This document shows positions 1 through 11,736 of a stretch of DNA of 64,000 nt, one piece after another. Below the pieces are notes generated by a model, which was given only the letters and a program-made list of their open reading frames with translations, had not been told where the DNA came from and searched no databases. Made by a program: the position numbers and the translations under genes. Within the stretch, counting starts at the first letter, position 1; the number at the start of each line of letters is the position of its first letter. This stretch comes from Pocillopora verrucosa (Eukaryota; Cnidaria; Anthozoa; Scleractinia; Pocilloporidae): contig NC_089315.1 of the NCBI RefSeq assembly GCF_036669915.1, forward strand, positions 23,823,436-23,887,435, in the 5' to 3' direction.

Positions 1-2290
1 GTTGGTTTTAAAATACGAATTTCAAAGAAACACTTATCATTGTTGGCAGCATTTAGCTCGTCAAATAACAGTATCAAATTTAATAGGTATGCCTATAGTC
101 ACATCGTTTTTCCATGGTAACAGTATGCTTGTCAAATATCCATAAAGTTCTTCGCTAAAAGCCCAATAGTGAAAGATAGCTGATTATTCCCAATTAATTA
201 CAAATTTTGTTTCCGAATGCTAAGTAAGTTATTACAATGAAAATTCCTGATATCTTTGTTCAATAAAACCAGAGGACATTAAATTTGACAGCAGAATTTG
301 TGGTGGCTTGAAGTGAGTTTTTCGATCGAGTCGTTCAACTTTTTTCCTTAATTATTAAGAATAAAAAGCACGCAAGTATGTACGTATCCAACCATATCTT
401 TGCCTCTTTTTTCTCTATATAACAGTATCAATAAGAAAACGAGAGCACCTTGAAACAAAGAAAGTCAAGGAAGAAAAGGAATACCTTCCAACTTCTAACA
501 AGGTTAGATCATTGGATTTTAACAACATGTCAGCTATCTGGGCCTGTTCATCTGCGTTAATTGAACAATTTAACCTGGTTTTACCCTATGTTTGCGATTC
601 AAAACTATCTCAGTCGGTAATGAAGAACAACTGCAAATTAAGAAAATAATTAATTTCTTCATTGTCTGATTACTTGAATCTCTTCTTAATTGAGGTGGCC
701 TTCAGTTGTTTTCAGCAGTGTTCGTTTAATGAATAAATTATACCATAAATACCTTTCATCTGTTTCAAAAGCGTCAGAGAAATACCTTGTCACCCTTGTG
801 CATGTCAAGACTATCCATCTGTGCTTTCAAATTACCATAGCAACGGTTAAGCCTATCAAATTATCTTTAATTTCTAAGATTTGTGAATCATCGTAAGAAT
901 GATGTCGATCATCCAATTAGAATCCAACTTTTACTAAATCGTTTTGAAAAGGTACTTGATACAAAAGTGCAGACATTTCACAAACTATCTCTCTCTGGCT
1001 TAGGAAATTTCTCATCCAAGACCTTGAATTTCTCGGATATTTGCATTTGAATTCGTGCTCGCATCAAAAGGATTGTCTGAATCTAGCCTGGTTCTACACA
1101 AAGGTTAGTTTTTTTGTGACTTTCTGATAGAGGTCATACTGCCCTTGGTCGCGATTAGAATCTGCAAAATATTTCAGGATGCTCTACTTTCGCAAGGCAA
1201 TCTTTATCCGAGTAAAGTGATAAAAAAAGGAAGGAAAGCGCCGAGCTTATTTGTTTTCTGAGCACTTACAACAGATAATAGGCCGAGAAATTTTCTTGGG
1301 TGATGGTCATAAGACGTTAAAGAAGGTTTTCATTTGATGACAAATTTTGGTCAGCCTTAAGTCTGAATGTATCGGCTCTTGAGCCAAAAAAAGTTTAGCA
1401 TGTTCAGGAGTTCTCAAACTAAGATACATGAATTTTTTTAGATCTCCAGTAAGTTTAGAGTCTGATAATTTCTTTCAATATTACTTCCTTGGATAAGGTC
1501 CTTGAAGCGCAATTATTGAATATGTCATCCCCTGAGGCAAACAAGCAAAATTCAAGTATGCTACCACAATTATCATTTCTTGATTTTTTTTCCAGAATTC
1601 TTTTTGAGATCTCTGACAAGTTTAATTCTCCTATAGTATCTTACATATATGAATATTATTTCAATTTAAATTGTTAACCCTTAAGAGCCTGATTGTTATG
1701 AATTCGAGTCGTAAACCAAATTAAAAGTGATCACTCGAAAAGTAGATATTACAGTGTTTCTTGTGTTTAACATCAATTTATACGAGACTTTTATTGACGT
1801 GATTCAATAAGAACCGTCAAGCCTTAGCACTAACATTGTCTAAGCTCAAGAGACTAAAACCAAACTATTATAGAATACTCCAAGATTAGTGTTTTTCCCC
1901 AAGTAGTCTCCTGAATTTATCTTCAACTGACATAGATCTGTTTTTGTTGACGTGATCTCAAAAAGAATTTCAGAGACTAATATATTGAAAATGTATGAGC
2001 TGTTAGGCTTAAAAAACAAACTGGGAAAAGATGTTCCATAAAATGCTGTTTGTTTTTTAAAAAGCATTTTAGGTTTATCATCAATTGATATATTATTTCA
2101 TCTTAACTTGATTTATGAAAAATTCTCGAGCCTAATCACAAACAATTATCCTACGAGTTGCATCGAATATGAGATGATATATAACCAGTGAGGTGCGTAG
2201 CGCCAGGTTGGTTAAGATAATATCATAGTCGGCAAGCTTGAGTACGCTAACTTTTTTACTAAAAGTGTACACAAAAAAACAATTATAAGC
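1..2290. other. Gene-free AT-rich stretch
   Basis: No supported gene. Short frames of 60-75 codons lack splice context or recognisable domains. Short 'agctcttgag' repeats appear near 1376 and 1843. Confidence 0.5.
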
Positions 2291-2448
2291 AATAACATGA
2301 TTTCTCTTGCAAATTGATGTTAATAAGCACCAGTAAATTTTTCAGAGACAACAAAATTGCACGAGCCCTACGGGCTCGTGCAATTTGTAGTCTTTTAAAA
2401 ACTTAACAAGTGCTTAATAAACCAAATTGCAAGAGAAATCATGTTATT
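2291..2448. mobile_element. Nested inverted-repeat element
   Basis: The outer arms are a perfect 22-bp inverted repeat (2291-2312 'aataacatgatttctcttgc...' and 2427-2448). In the centre is a GC-rich hairpin, 'attgcacgagccc' / 'gggctcgtgcaat' (2356-2368 / 2372-2384). No coding sequence. Looks like a small MITE. Confidence 0.6.
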
Positions 2449-3570
2449 ACTTGTTCATAGTTTACATGAAAAAATATCACCGGAGGCCAAGACAGACGAA
2501 ATTTTGAAAGTGTGCGCAACCTATTTGTAATTTGCATTCGTGTTACAACTTTGTCCTCGTGTTACACGAAAATGCATTCGTCCTCAGTCAGAAGCGCGTA
2601 ATTTTTTGTGTGTGTGTACATTATTACTCTTATTACCAACTAGATTACAGCAAATAAACACTGCTTAATTTTCCGTTGCATACCTTGAAATATTTTATAT
2701 CAAATTTAGCAGTTTCTTATGGTGGATATAGGAGTTGTATTTTCTATTAGTTCTGTTAATTCGTTGTAGTAGATGTAAGCTCTGGGTTAAACTCATACTT
2801 TTCGGCCATTGCTCAATGACGACTCGCTAACAGAGCCGGGGATTTCGCTAACGAATTCGTTTACTAAATTTGTCGGAGCTTGTTTATGAGCCAGGGGCTA
2901 GCTTACAAACTCAGAATACGGCCTCGTTCAGCCAATCATAAGGTTAGAAATTCAATAACTGTGATCCACTTTGTACTAATCCAAAATGTTTGAGCTCTTG
3001 AGCCAAGCTACATCCAAATTGAACAGTAAGTTCAAAAGTCGGTTTTAGTCTCTCAAATTGCTTCTAGAGTTTTTCATCAATGGCATGGTACATTAATTCT
3101 TTTTTAACGAGTTTTGATAAAAATGTTAAGGCCTTTTTTTTTCCCACTTCTGAGCTCTTTACGCTGAAACCAACTGACAGAGTCTGTTCAGCAATTGATA
3201 TCTGTTTCTCTAATCTTGTTTAACGTCTTAACAGAGTCACAAAACCTACAACACAAACACAAACTTAAAACAGAATCAAAAAATCCGCAACACTAACACA
3301 AAACTCAAAACCTAATTGCAAAACTTAGGACATGAATATAAAACTTAAAATAGCTTCTCAAAACCCATAACACTAACACAAAAATCAAAATATAATTACA
3401 AAACCCACAACACGAATGCAAAACTCGTACAAACACGTTCGTAACAATGCCGACTAACACAAAGGATAATAAATGGCTTTGTTTCATTTACCGTACGTGA
3501 AAAAACATATCCGGAAAACATGTCCACAAAAGGCGTCAAATAATTAATACAAAGAAACTTTGATGACCAG

Positions 3571-3712
3571 GCCCCGGTTGTTCGAAGATTGGATAACGGT
3601 ATCCACTGGATAAATCTCTATCCGGTGGATAACGCTAAACGTTTTGCTATTACTTATCCGCTGGATAGCGATAATCCGTTGGATAGTGTTATCCGCCCTT
3701 CAACTGGGCCCA
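3571..3712. repeat. Short palindromic repeat rich in GGATAA/TTATCC
   Basis: Ends 'gccccggttgttcgaag' and, inverted at the right, 'gggcccagttgaaggg'. The inside is a series of 'ggataac' and 'ttatccg' motifs. Elements with these ends are familiar to me from coral and anemone genomes, but I cannot name the family. Confidence 0.5.
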
Positions 3713-3949
3713 GAAAGATAAATTTCTTTGTTTCATTTACCGTGCGTGGGAAATCATATCCGGAAAAAATAACCACAAAAGGCGTAATATGATTGATACA
3801 AAGAGCCTTTAAAGACTAGAAAGGAAATACAAAAAACCTTAAATTAACAGCAACAAAGCCTCAGTAAAATAAATTTTTCTTAGCTTAAAATAAACAAAGG
3901 AAAATCTCCAATAAAAGAATATTTGTGCGACTTCCAGTGGCGAATCCAG

Positions 3950-4285
3950 ACTTCATTCTAAGGTGGGTAACCGAAAAATTTTCCTGCCCTTCGGGCTTTA
4001 AATTAAGGTGGGGCCTTAAAAATTTTTTGGCCTTTCGGGCCTTAAAATTTTCGCTTATAAGGGGGAGGGGGGGCCCGGGCCCCCTGGTCCCCTTCCGTTA
4101 GATCCGCCACTGACTCTAATAGAAGCCAAACATTTCTATCAAGTTTTTTCACCAAAAGACGACAGTCACGGAATGTTTTGGGGTGACGCGAGAAAGAGCG
4201 GAAAACGCCCTTTTGTCCCCAGACTTCCAATCCAAGTTTCGGTTTACTGTGACACGCGCGATGTTGCATACTGACTGGCTTTCTT
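3950..4285. other. G/C-rich low-complexity part of the foldback interior
   Basis: Contains 'cccttcgggcttta' and 'cctttcgggccttaaaa' repeats and a poly-G/poly-C run at about 4060-4090. No gene seen. Confidence 0.4.
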
Positions 4286-4530
4286 GTTCTTCTGAGCTTT
4301 AAGTTTGTGTTTCGAGCTTTGTGTTAGCATTTACGTTTTACGATTGCGTGTCGTGTTTTGTGTTACTGTTTTTGGTTTTGTGTTTCATGTTTCAAGTTTT
4401 GAGTCAGTGTTTTAGATTTTGTGTTTGTGTTTCAGGTTTTGAGTTACTGTTTTAGATTTTGTATTTGTGTTTTAAATTTTGTGTTAGTGTTTTAGGATTT
4501 GTGATTCAGTTTTGTTCCTACCGGCCACTG

Positions 4531-5690
4531 TAATCATCAACTCATGAAACACTTTTTGAGGGTGATTCAATAAAAATCGTGGAGCCCAATCATTGATAAT
4601 ATTTTAGCTCTTGAGACAAAAATAAAATTTAAAAAGTATGCTCCAAAACTTGATATTTGTATCTCAAAGTGCTGAGAAACTGACCATGAGAAATAATTTT
4701 TTGACATATTCAGCTCTTGAGGCTGAAAGCAAATTGAAATAACATGCTCTACAAAATTGATATTTTTCGATTTTTCGATTCGCGGAATTCGTTCTTAAAT
4801 TTCAGAGCGTTTCTTAATTTTTTAGTAGAAATTTCTGGAGTTTAGCCAGCTCTTTACAATTTACAAGCTTTCCATTGTTGTGAAACGTCAATCCATTTTT
4901 ATTCGTGAATGTTATTCGCGTATTCACGAACTCTCATAAATTTACACTCATCAGGAGTTACATTGACATGCTCCTGTTTTCACTTTTATGGCTTTCTCGA
5001 CGAAAACATGAAGAAGAGCAAAGTATTTCATTTGAACAGGTACTCTGCGAACAATCAGAGATATATTTTATGCAACCAGAAACTAAATGTTTGCCATTAT
5101 TGCATAAAAATTTCTTCGTCACTTCAGAGGGATTGCTGGCGAGCATTTCGATTAATTGCTTGTTGTTGCTGGACTGAAATTATAAACGTTCGGCTCAAAA
5201 TGAAATGATTTAAATGCCTGAAAACAAATTTAATATAAAGTCATTTCGACGACAACAGCTACAACAAAATTCCTCCATTTTATTGGAATGTATCTTTAAA
5301 TCTAGGTTACATTCACCTTTAGTTGTTAAGTCACACAGTAAATAAAGATTTTAATACTAAATTTTACTCGTCTAACTTTAAAAAATACATGTCTGCAAGA
5401 ACCCAACACTAAATTATTATCGCTTGAGAGAGCAAGGGTTTCAATTCATGTTTTATCTTCATTTGTTTGCAGACTGAGTGGTGAATATCTCTGATGCTTC
5501 AAGCAGACCAAGCACGTATCAAATAAGACTGCGATCCAAGTGATAAACACGATTTGCTCAGAGGTACAAAACGGATGTAGCGCATTTTTTACAGAAAAAA
5601 TTTTGAGTCAGAGCGAAGACTCAAGCGTCAAAATTGGAGACTGAAAAGTAGATATTTCGTGATTAAGGGCTTTTTGAGGAAAAATATTTT
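4531..5690. other. Gene-free stretch
   Basis: Repeats of the 'agctcttgag' type at about 4606 and 4712. Overlapping frames at 4905-5208 run on both strands and look like chance. Confidence 0.4.
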
Positions 5691-5850
5691 CCCGCCAAAA
5701 AACTTGGAAAAAAATACGGGTGCTTATAATACGCATGCGTCAATTATTTCTCTAGTAACATTTGTTAAATGTGGCGAATTTTCCCGCCAAAAGACTTACG
5801 AAAAAAATACGGCGCTCAAAATACGCATGCGCCATTTTTTAAAAAAAAAA
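5691..5850. promoter_or_regulatory. Two copies of a TTTTCCCGCCAAAA / CGCATGCG block
   Basis: Two copies 92 bp apart (5691 and 5783) each carry TTTTCCCGCCAAAA, close to the E2F consensus, then about 40 bp later ACGCATGCG, close to the NRF1 palindrome. A related inverted copy, 'cttttggcgggaaatt', is at 6325. No gene starts nearby that I can support, so this may equally be repeat DNA. Confidence 0.3.
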
Positions 5851-6101
5851 ATTAAGACATATTCTATATTGTTAATAAGTTTAATCATTTTTGTTGTTGT
5901 CTTGTATTGTCATCTAGTAGCAATAAATAAAGTACCGTGATCAGTTTTTGTCTTATACTTTATTGTCCTACATATGTACTCAATAAACCACAAGTTTCAT
6001 ATTCAATGAAGTATTTTATTTGTTTTGAATTCTCTTTCATCACAAGTTGATTAGTTAAGTAATTTTCAGTTAAATAAATTTGAAAGGCGTCAAGGAAAAT
6101 T

Positions 6102-6105
<4 letters not shown>

Positions 6106-6156
<51 letters not shown>

Positions 6157-6321
6157 TTATGAGAGGAAAAAAGGACGTAACTACATTTGTATTTGCTACA
6201 AATGTAGTTACGTCCTTTTTTCCTCTCATAATATTTATTCTGCTCTGCTTCAACGTATTGAGCACTGTTCCACGCGAAAATCGACTTGCAGACTTCCTAT
6301 ATATATATATATATATATATA
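6106..6321. repeat. Two (TA)n tracts around a perfect 39-bp hairpin
   Basis: (TA)n runs lie at 6106-6152 and 6299-6321. Between them, 6152-6190 and 6198-6236 are perfect inverted copies of each other with a 7-base loop. Open frames here encode only Tyr-Ile repeats and are not genes. Confidence 0.85.
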
Positions 6322-6839
6322 AGACTTTTGGCGGGAAATTCTGGACCAATTTGCACCGAGTTTCCCATGACAACGTTTTCGGCAAAAATTTTAACAAGGC
6401 ATCCTTTACAAAAATTCCCGTCAAAAAAATTAAACAGCATCTCGTGCAAAAATAATTGAAGAGTAATCGCCATTTTCTCGTTCACACTTAAAAAAAAACA
6501 AAACAGTCTAGAAAGTTCTTTCAAAGAAACCACGACTCGACATGTCTATATATCTCTAAACCGTTTTATACTTCAATTCTTTGCACGAGAAAATTTATGG
6601 ACGTTAACCCGTAACGAAAGAGCATCATGGCAAACTAGAGAGTATCTAATCAGAAATGTTAAATTCATCTCCAAAATTGTAATAACGTTTTTGTTAATTC
6701 AAAGTTTTTTTAAATCGAATAGTTTTTTTTGTAAGCCTTTAGCTTGCCATGATATCTTTTTCAGAGTAAAAAGATCTCTTAAGTCGCCAGTTTCGAATAT
6801 CACACAGGATGTAAAAGAACGGAAAAAAAAAGATTATCC

Positions 6840-7250
6840 AAGAATTTGATTTTAGCTACAAAAGCTAAAGATTTTACAATCAGGCTCCAAATTTCTTATA
6901 CTAACTTCGCTAAACTTTTGAGCCGCGAACAAATATGATCAATTAAGCTGCAATAACTAAGACATTTTGTAGATAGGGTCCAAATGTTTATCAGATTCTC
7001 GTGGAAATTTGACAAAAAAGTATCAGTAAAAGTTTGGAGGGGCCTCTTCCAATTTGGTTTCAGCCTTCAAAGGCTAACAGGTGTAACTACGGGGCTCCAA
7101 GTTTCTTAAACCCGATTTGAGAAGCAATTTGAGAAGCAATTTGAGACTCAAAATAGTATAAGTTATAGGAGCAAACTTTTCAAATTCGATTTTTGCCTCT
7201 TAGGGGCTGAGGCATTTCACAATTAGGCTCCAAGTTACCATTGATAAATT
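6840..7250. repeat. Degenerate direct repeats, 'aggctccaa' family
   Basis: At least three divergent copies of a 55-60 bp sequence (about 6841, 7051 and 7178) with the pattern 'ttttagc..aaagctaa...ggctccaa.tttctta'. Related 'agctcttgag' pieces are scattered through 1370-4780. Confidence 0.45.
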
Positions 7251-9304
7251 CTTATAGCGAATAATTTCGAGAGATTTTGTCGTCAAACGCGTTCAATTTC
7301 TGTTTCATTTTGAGCTGAATTTGAGGAGCAAAATCTCAAGCTTTTACTAATCGTTTTTATTTTTAAACGTATTCCTGTGTTATATCGAGTGACTGCCCAA
7401 AAGATCTTTCTTCCACTTACAATAAGTAATAAATAAATTAGCGGAGATACATTTTAAAACCAAATGCCTGGTCCGACTTAATTGATATGTTTTTCAGAAG
7501 ACTTAAGTTCGTATGAAAGAAAAAATGTCATATTAGCCAGCAAAATGACGATCGTTGCGGGAAGCAATCAAAGGCACTAGCTTTTCAAAGCGAGGACTTA
7601 ATTAACTTATTTATTTTCCACAACTTGAACTTTGACTTGAAAAGAACTTGTATTTTTGGTTCGTGCACCGGTTTCGCAAAAATCACCGAGCTCTCTGTGC
7701 AAATGTCAATTCTAAAATGAGAAAAAATATTTATAATTCGTTAAATGCTTATAAAACTCGTCATAGATCTGTGAAAGCATTCAATATGAAAACATGACAA
7801 CTCTTTTATTTGATAGACTATCTGATCTTCTTTGATTTGGATTTCTGATTTCAACTTTCGTCTGAAGTAAATCTGTTTTAACAGGAAGTATCTTAAGTCG
7901 TGATGAGCAAATAAGAATGCAAACAAAATTCTAGTCAATAGACCTAGTCGTCGTTTACTGGTCGAAAGATTGGCTCGCATATTCACGTTGATTTTCGTCC
8001 AATCTGTAAACTATTTTTCAACGGTTTTCGAAACAATTCACTAACTTTATTTCTATCAAATAACTGATCTTTCTTTGAGATATGAAAATCTACTTCTTCA
8101 GCGTGAAATGTGGTAAAATTCAACTGGTTTACACGGTGGTAACTTTCAATTTGTTTAGTTTCTCGACAGAGCTCGTGACCGGGCATTGGAGTTTTAAAAC
8201 ATATATCACTTCCGAACGGAAACCAAACCCAGCTGATGACACAAAGTAACGGATAACATATAAGATGGCACTGCAATAAATTCTTGCTTTGTGAATGAAA
8301 AACAAATACTTTCGTTTTTAAATAAAGTTCCTAAATCCTAAGTTTATTACAGTTCATGCCAAAAATGAATTTTTCATGAATTGAATCAATATTTTTTTGG
8401 CCAATGTTTTCTCTTGGTATTATTCAGTTGTCAATGATTAAGTACGATCGTTTGGGTGAGAGTAGTTCAGAAAAGGTTTGTTGTTGAAATTAGACACTGG
8501 CCTGAGCACAAGTCATCAGAATCGAATGAACAATTGTATGTCAGTCGAGCGTTACAACTTTGGTTTGTTACAGTGATAGATCAGTTTTGCAGTAAAGTGG
8601 CTCAGTGTCAGATTCAAAAGGCGTTCGTCCGTTGATCAGTCGATAAGTTTACTTTGTTCTTTTTGATCTATTGGTGACAGCGTGATTCTTTTTTAATGAA
8701 GTCGTTCTTAAGGTGCCGATACTTATTTTAATTTGTTGTGAGGAGTCGTAAGTAAAGTAGGGGTTCATTGACGTGATTTTGGATGTAAAGAAGATGCCCA
8801 AAATTAAACAAACTCGTTGAAAGATCAAAGTAAAATTTCCGCACAGCCCCATACTATTGTAAAACAAATCTGTTTTCCCAATGGCAATGTATTGTTTTTG
8901 TTGTTGTTTTCTCTATCCAAGAACTGAATGCATAATGTAATAGGTTGTGACTGTGCGGAAATTCTACTGATCTCAAATTTTGAATGCCATTTCATCTTTG
9001 TGCGGCAGAAGTATTTTGTCAGAGTGCCACCTTAATATTACCTTTGTGCGACGTCAACTAAGTTATCGTTGTGATACCAGCTGTTGGACAAACCATATAA
9101 CACGAGCGATCAGAGCCTTGAAATTAATAGTGTCAGCATTTTTTAGCCAGGATTATTTTAGTTTTCAGTTGTTTCTGTCTCAAATTCTATGCAACATAAA
9201 TATTTGAGATGAAATACACCAAATTACAGCTGGTAATTCAAACAAATCAAATGATCGCTCAGGATCTGCCTTACAATTGTAAAACAACAAACTACTTCAA
9301 AAAT
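7251..9304. other. Mostly gene-free stretch with one weak ORF
   Basis: The only frame worth noting is on the minus strand at 7983-8276 (97 codons), with a hydrophobic start (CYPLLCVISWVWFPFG) that could be a signal peptide and a charged remainder. Its stop overlaps the start of a further minus frame (7741-7986). No domain is recognised and there is no paralogue in the window. Confidence 0.25.
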
Positions 9305-11025
9305 GGTGGCTAATCAAGAATTATTCACTTGCCATGATAACAGTTTAATCCATCCCATGACCACTGGTGAAAGAACGAAGACTTCGTACAACAATTAAGC
9401 ATGCAAGGTGCCACCATTTTTGCTAGTATCACTAAATGATTTTTAAGTCTCGGCTTATCTTTGCAGTATCCACTAAAAATTGTCTTCTCTTGACCAATAT
9501 CTCTGTTCTTTCATCCGTCTGACAACATTCGTCTTCCTGAAAGTAGAAAATGTGCAGGTGAGCAAGGAATATTTACTTTTCATGAGGACAAAAACTAAAG
9601 CAAAATTTTGTGTAATTGCTTTGCGCTTTGACTCAATAATAGCGAAAAGGAAAGTATCAAAATTTCAAAATGTTATTTACAGTGAAGCCACAGAGGATAG
9701 GAGTCATAACAACTCCACGTGGCTGCATTAAAATACAAAACGAAGTCCCCAATACATTTAAGAAGCAAACGATTTCAGTGAGAGTTTCGCTAAAACTGTT
9801 TTAAAGTCATTGGCTCTGTTTTTCTCGGAGTCAGCTCCCGAATTTAGTCGAATTTGGAATTGAAGAGCCGCTCAGACTGAGCAACCAATTCGTGTTACGT
9901 CGTTGGACTGAGATAATACGACTCGTTTAGACCTTATCAAGGAGCTTAAGGTGACTATTTTCCAAGGGCAATGCTCACCTACTGTTGTTGTGACATAAAA
10001 GTGCTTTCGTTTCTTTTGTACAGGTCCAGTGTCTTTTTCCTTCTAGAGCACGTTGTAGTATAGTATAACGGACGACATGTCTTCATTCTACGACAAACAG
10101 CGTGGTTTGATGAAAATTCTAACATTATGAATATGGATTAACAGCTGCAGCCAATAATCGGATGCCGCACACGTAGGCTACGTCGCACATTTGGTGCGGA
10201 ATTCCGTCTGCATGCTCAACCAGCTAATGAAGCTAAAATGAAAGGCTTTGTGAGTGACGGATTGGCATGTGACAAGAGGGAAAAATTCATAGCTACTCTA
10301 TTTTAGGAACTACTATGTGACAAGGAAATTACTCTGATAATTTCAAAGAGCCAATTTGGAAGACTGAGTTCATTAAAAGCAGTAGATCCCTGAAATGAAT
10401 AAAGAAATATAGAAGGCCTCAATTAGAAATTGCACGAAGAAATAAATAGTTGTTCGTTTTCCTCTCACGGAGGGATTGTAAAAAAAAGGAGAACGGAAAA
10501 ATTATGATGACGCATTGTAATTAAACGTTGAAGGAGAAAAAATGGAGAAATTAACGCAAGATGAATTCAAAGCGCTGTCGTCTATCACTCAAGGAGATAG
10601 CGACGTGGACCGGCTTTGTTATACTTCTTACCGACAAAGTGGCCAGGCGCACGGTGCATCGAGTTACAGTAGTCCTAGCGGTTAGAATAACAAGAGGAAA
10701 CACAAAAGAAAATAAACTTGAAGGGTTGTGAATGAGGATGTTCATTTATCTTGTCTCGAACGTGAGACGAAGAAAAAAAACATTTTGAGTCCCCATAAGA
10801 CTTCCTGATTTAACGCCCTGATCACTGAGCCACAGAGACTCCCTGATGAGCCATGCAAATGCCATCAGGTCCATGCATATGCGACACGCATCCTGCCTAT
10901 AGCTACGATACTGCTACATCGAAAGTTTGCAAGACAGAGACAAGAAGAACAAATGAAAATCTACCTTTAATTTTCATTTGCATGGAACGAATGTTTCCTG
11001 AATTCACACAACAACCTGGAAAAAT

Positions 11026-11435
11026 CGAACTTTCGGGGCATATTATAAATAAGTTATTTACTCATGTCTCCAAAGCTAACCTAAAACCATTAATTTAGAT
11101 GCAAAGTTTACCAACTTTTAACAATTACGAAAAAAATGTTCGACATAAGTCGATAAGCTAAACGGAAAACCAGAACTTCGGGGCATATTTATAAAATGAG
11201 TTATTTACCCATGTCTCCAAAGCTAACCTAAAACTATTAATTGAGACGTGAAGTTTACCAACTTTTAATAATTACGAAAAACATGTTTGGCACAAGTCGA
11301 TAAGCTAATTGAAAACCCGCACTTTCAGGGCATATTTATAAAATGAGTTATTTACCCATGTCCCAAAGCTAACCGAAAACAATTAATTTGGGTCGTAAAG
11401 TTTACCAACTTTTAACAATTACGAAAAACATGTTT
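11026..11435. repeat. Three ~146-bp tandem repeats upstream of GPCR 1
   Basis: Each unit runs from 'ggggcatatt' through 'tccaaagctaacc' to 'caattacgaaaaa' and 'aagtcgataagct'. Anchors at 11035, 11180 and 11327 give periods of 145-147 bp. The third copy is truncated. GPCR 2 has a single equivalent copy (about 17190-17340). Confidence 0.8.
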
Positions 11436-11632
11436 GAAAAAAAAAAATTGAAAGGCACTTATAATCTCTGGAAGGGAAAATTTGAAAACTTGGGACAATT
11501 TTTGGATTGAAAAGAAAATTGCAGATGTCCCCAACACCTCCTAATAAAAAATGACAGAGCGAAAGAGTCCTGCTAAGTGACATTGTAGAAGATTTTTTTG
11601 ACAACCCGTAAGGCGAAGGTCATTAGTAGGAA

Positions 11633-11736
11633 TATAAATAAAGGGGTATTTAGCAGGTCAATATAACTCGCGCGTTCAAAGGCCTTTCACTTCTCGACAA
11701 CGAGCAGGACAAGATTTTTAACCATCTAGTTGAAAC
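11633..11736 (+). promoter_or_regulatory. Candidate TATA promoter and 5' leader of GPCR 1
   Basis: TATAAATA at 11633-11640 lies 97 bp upstream of the ATG at 11737. The DNA from here to the ATG is well kept in the second unit, including 'ctcgacaacgagcagga' and 'catctagttgaaac'. No other ATG intervenes. Confidence 0.45.

Larger units (their letters stand above)
3238..4530. mobile_element. Foldback-like element with repetitive inverted arms
   Basis: The left arm (3238-3440) is made of variants of 'aacactaacacaaaactcaa'. The right arm (4285-4530) is made of the reverse complement, 'ttgagttactgttttagatt' and relatives. The middle holds two direct copies of a ~98-bp sequence (3472-3569 and 3720-3818) flanking a palindromic element. 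No transposase frame is visible. Confidence 0.5.

Noticed and set aside
6080-6533. Overlapping frames encoding Tyr-Ile runs
   Set aside because: Products of the (TA)n tracts and the hairpin, open on both strands.
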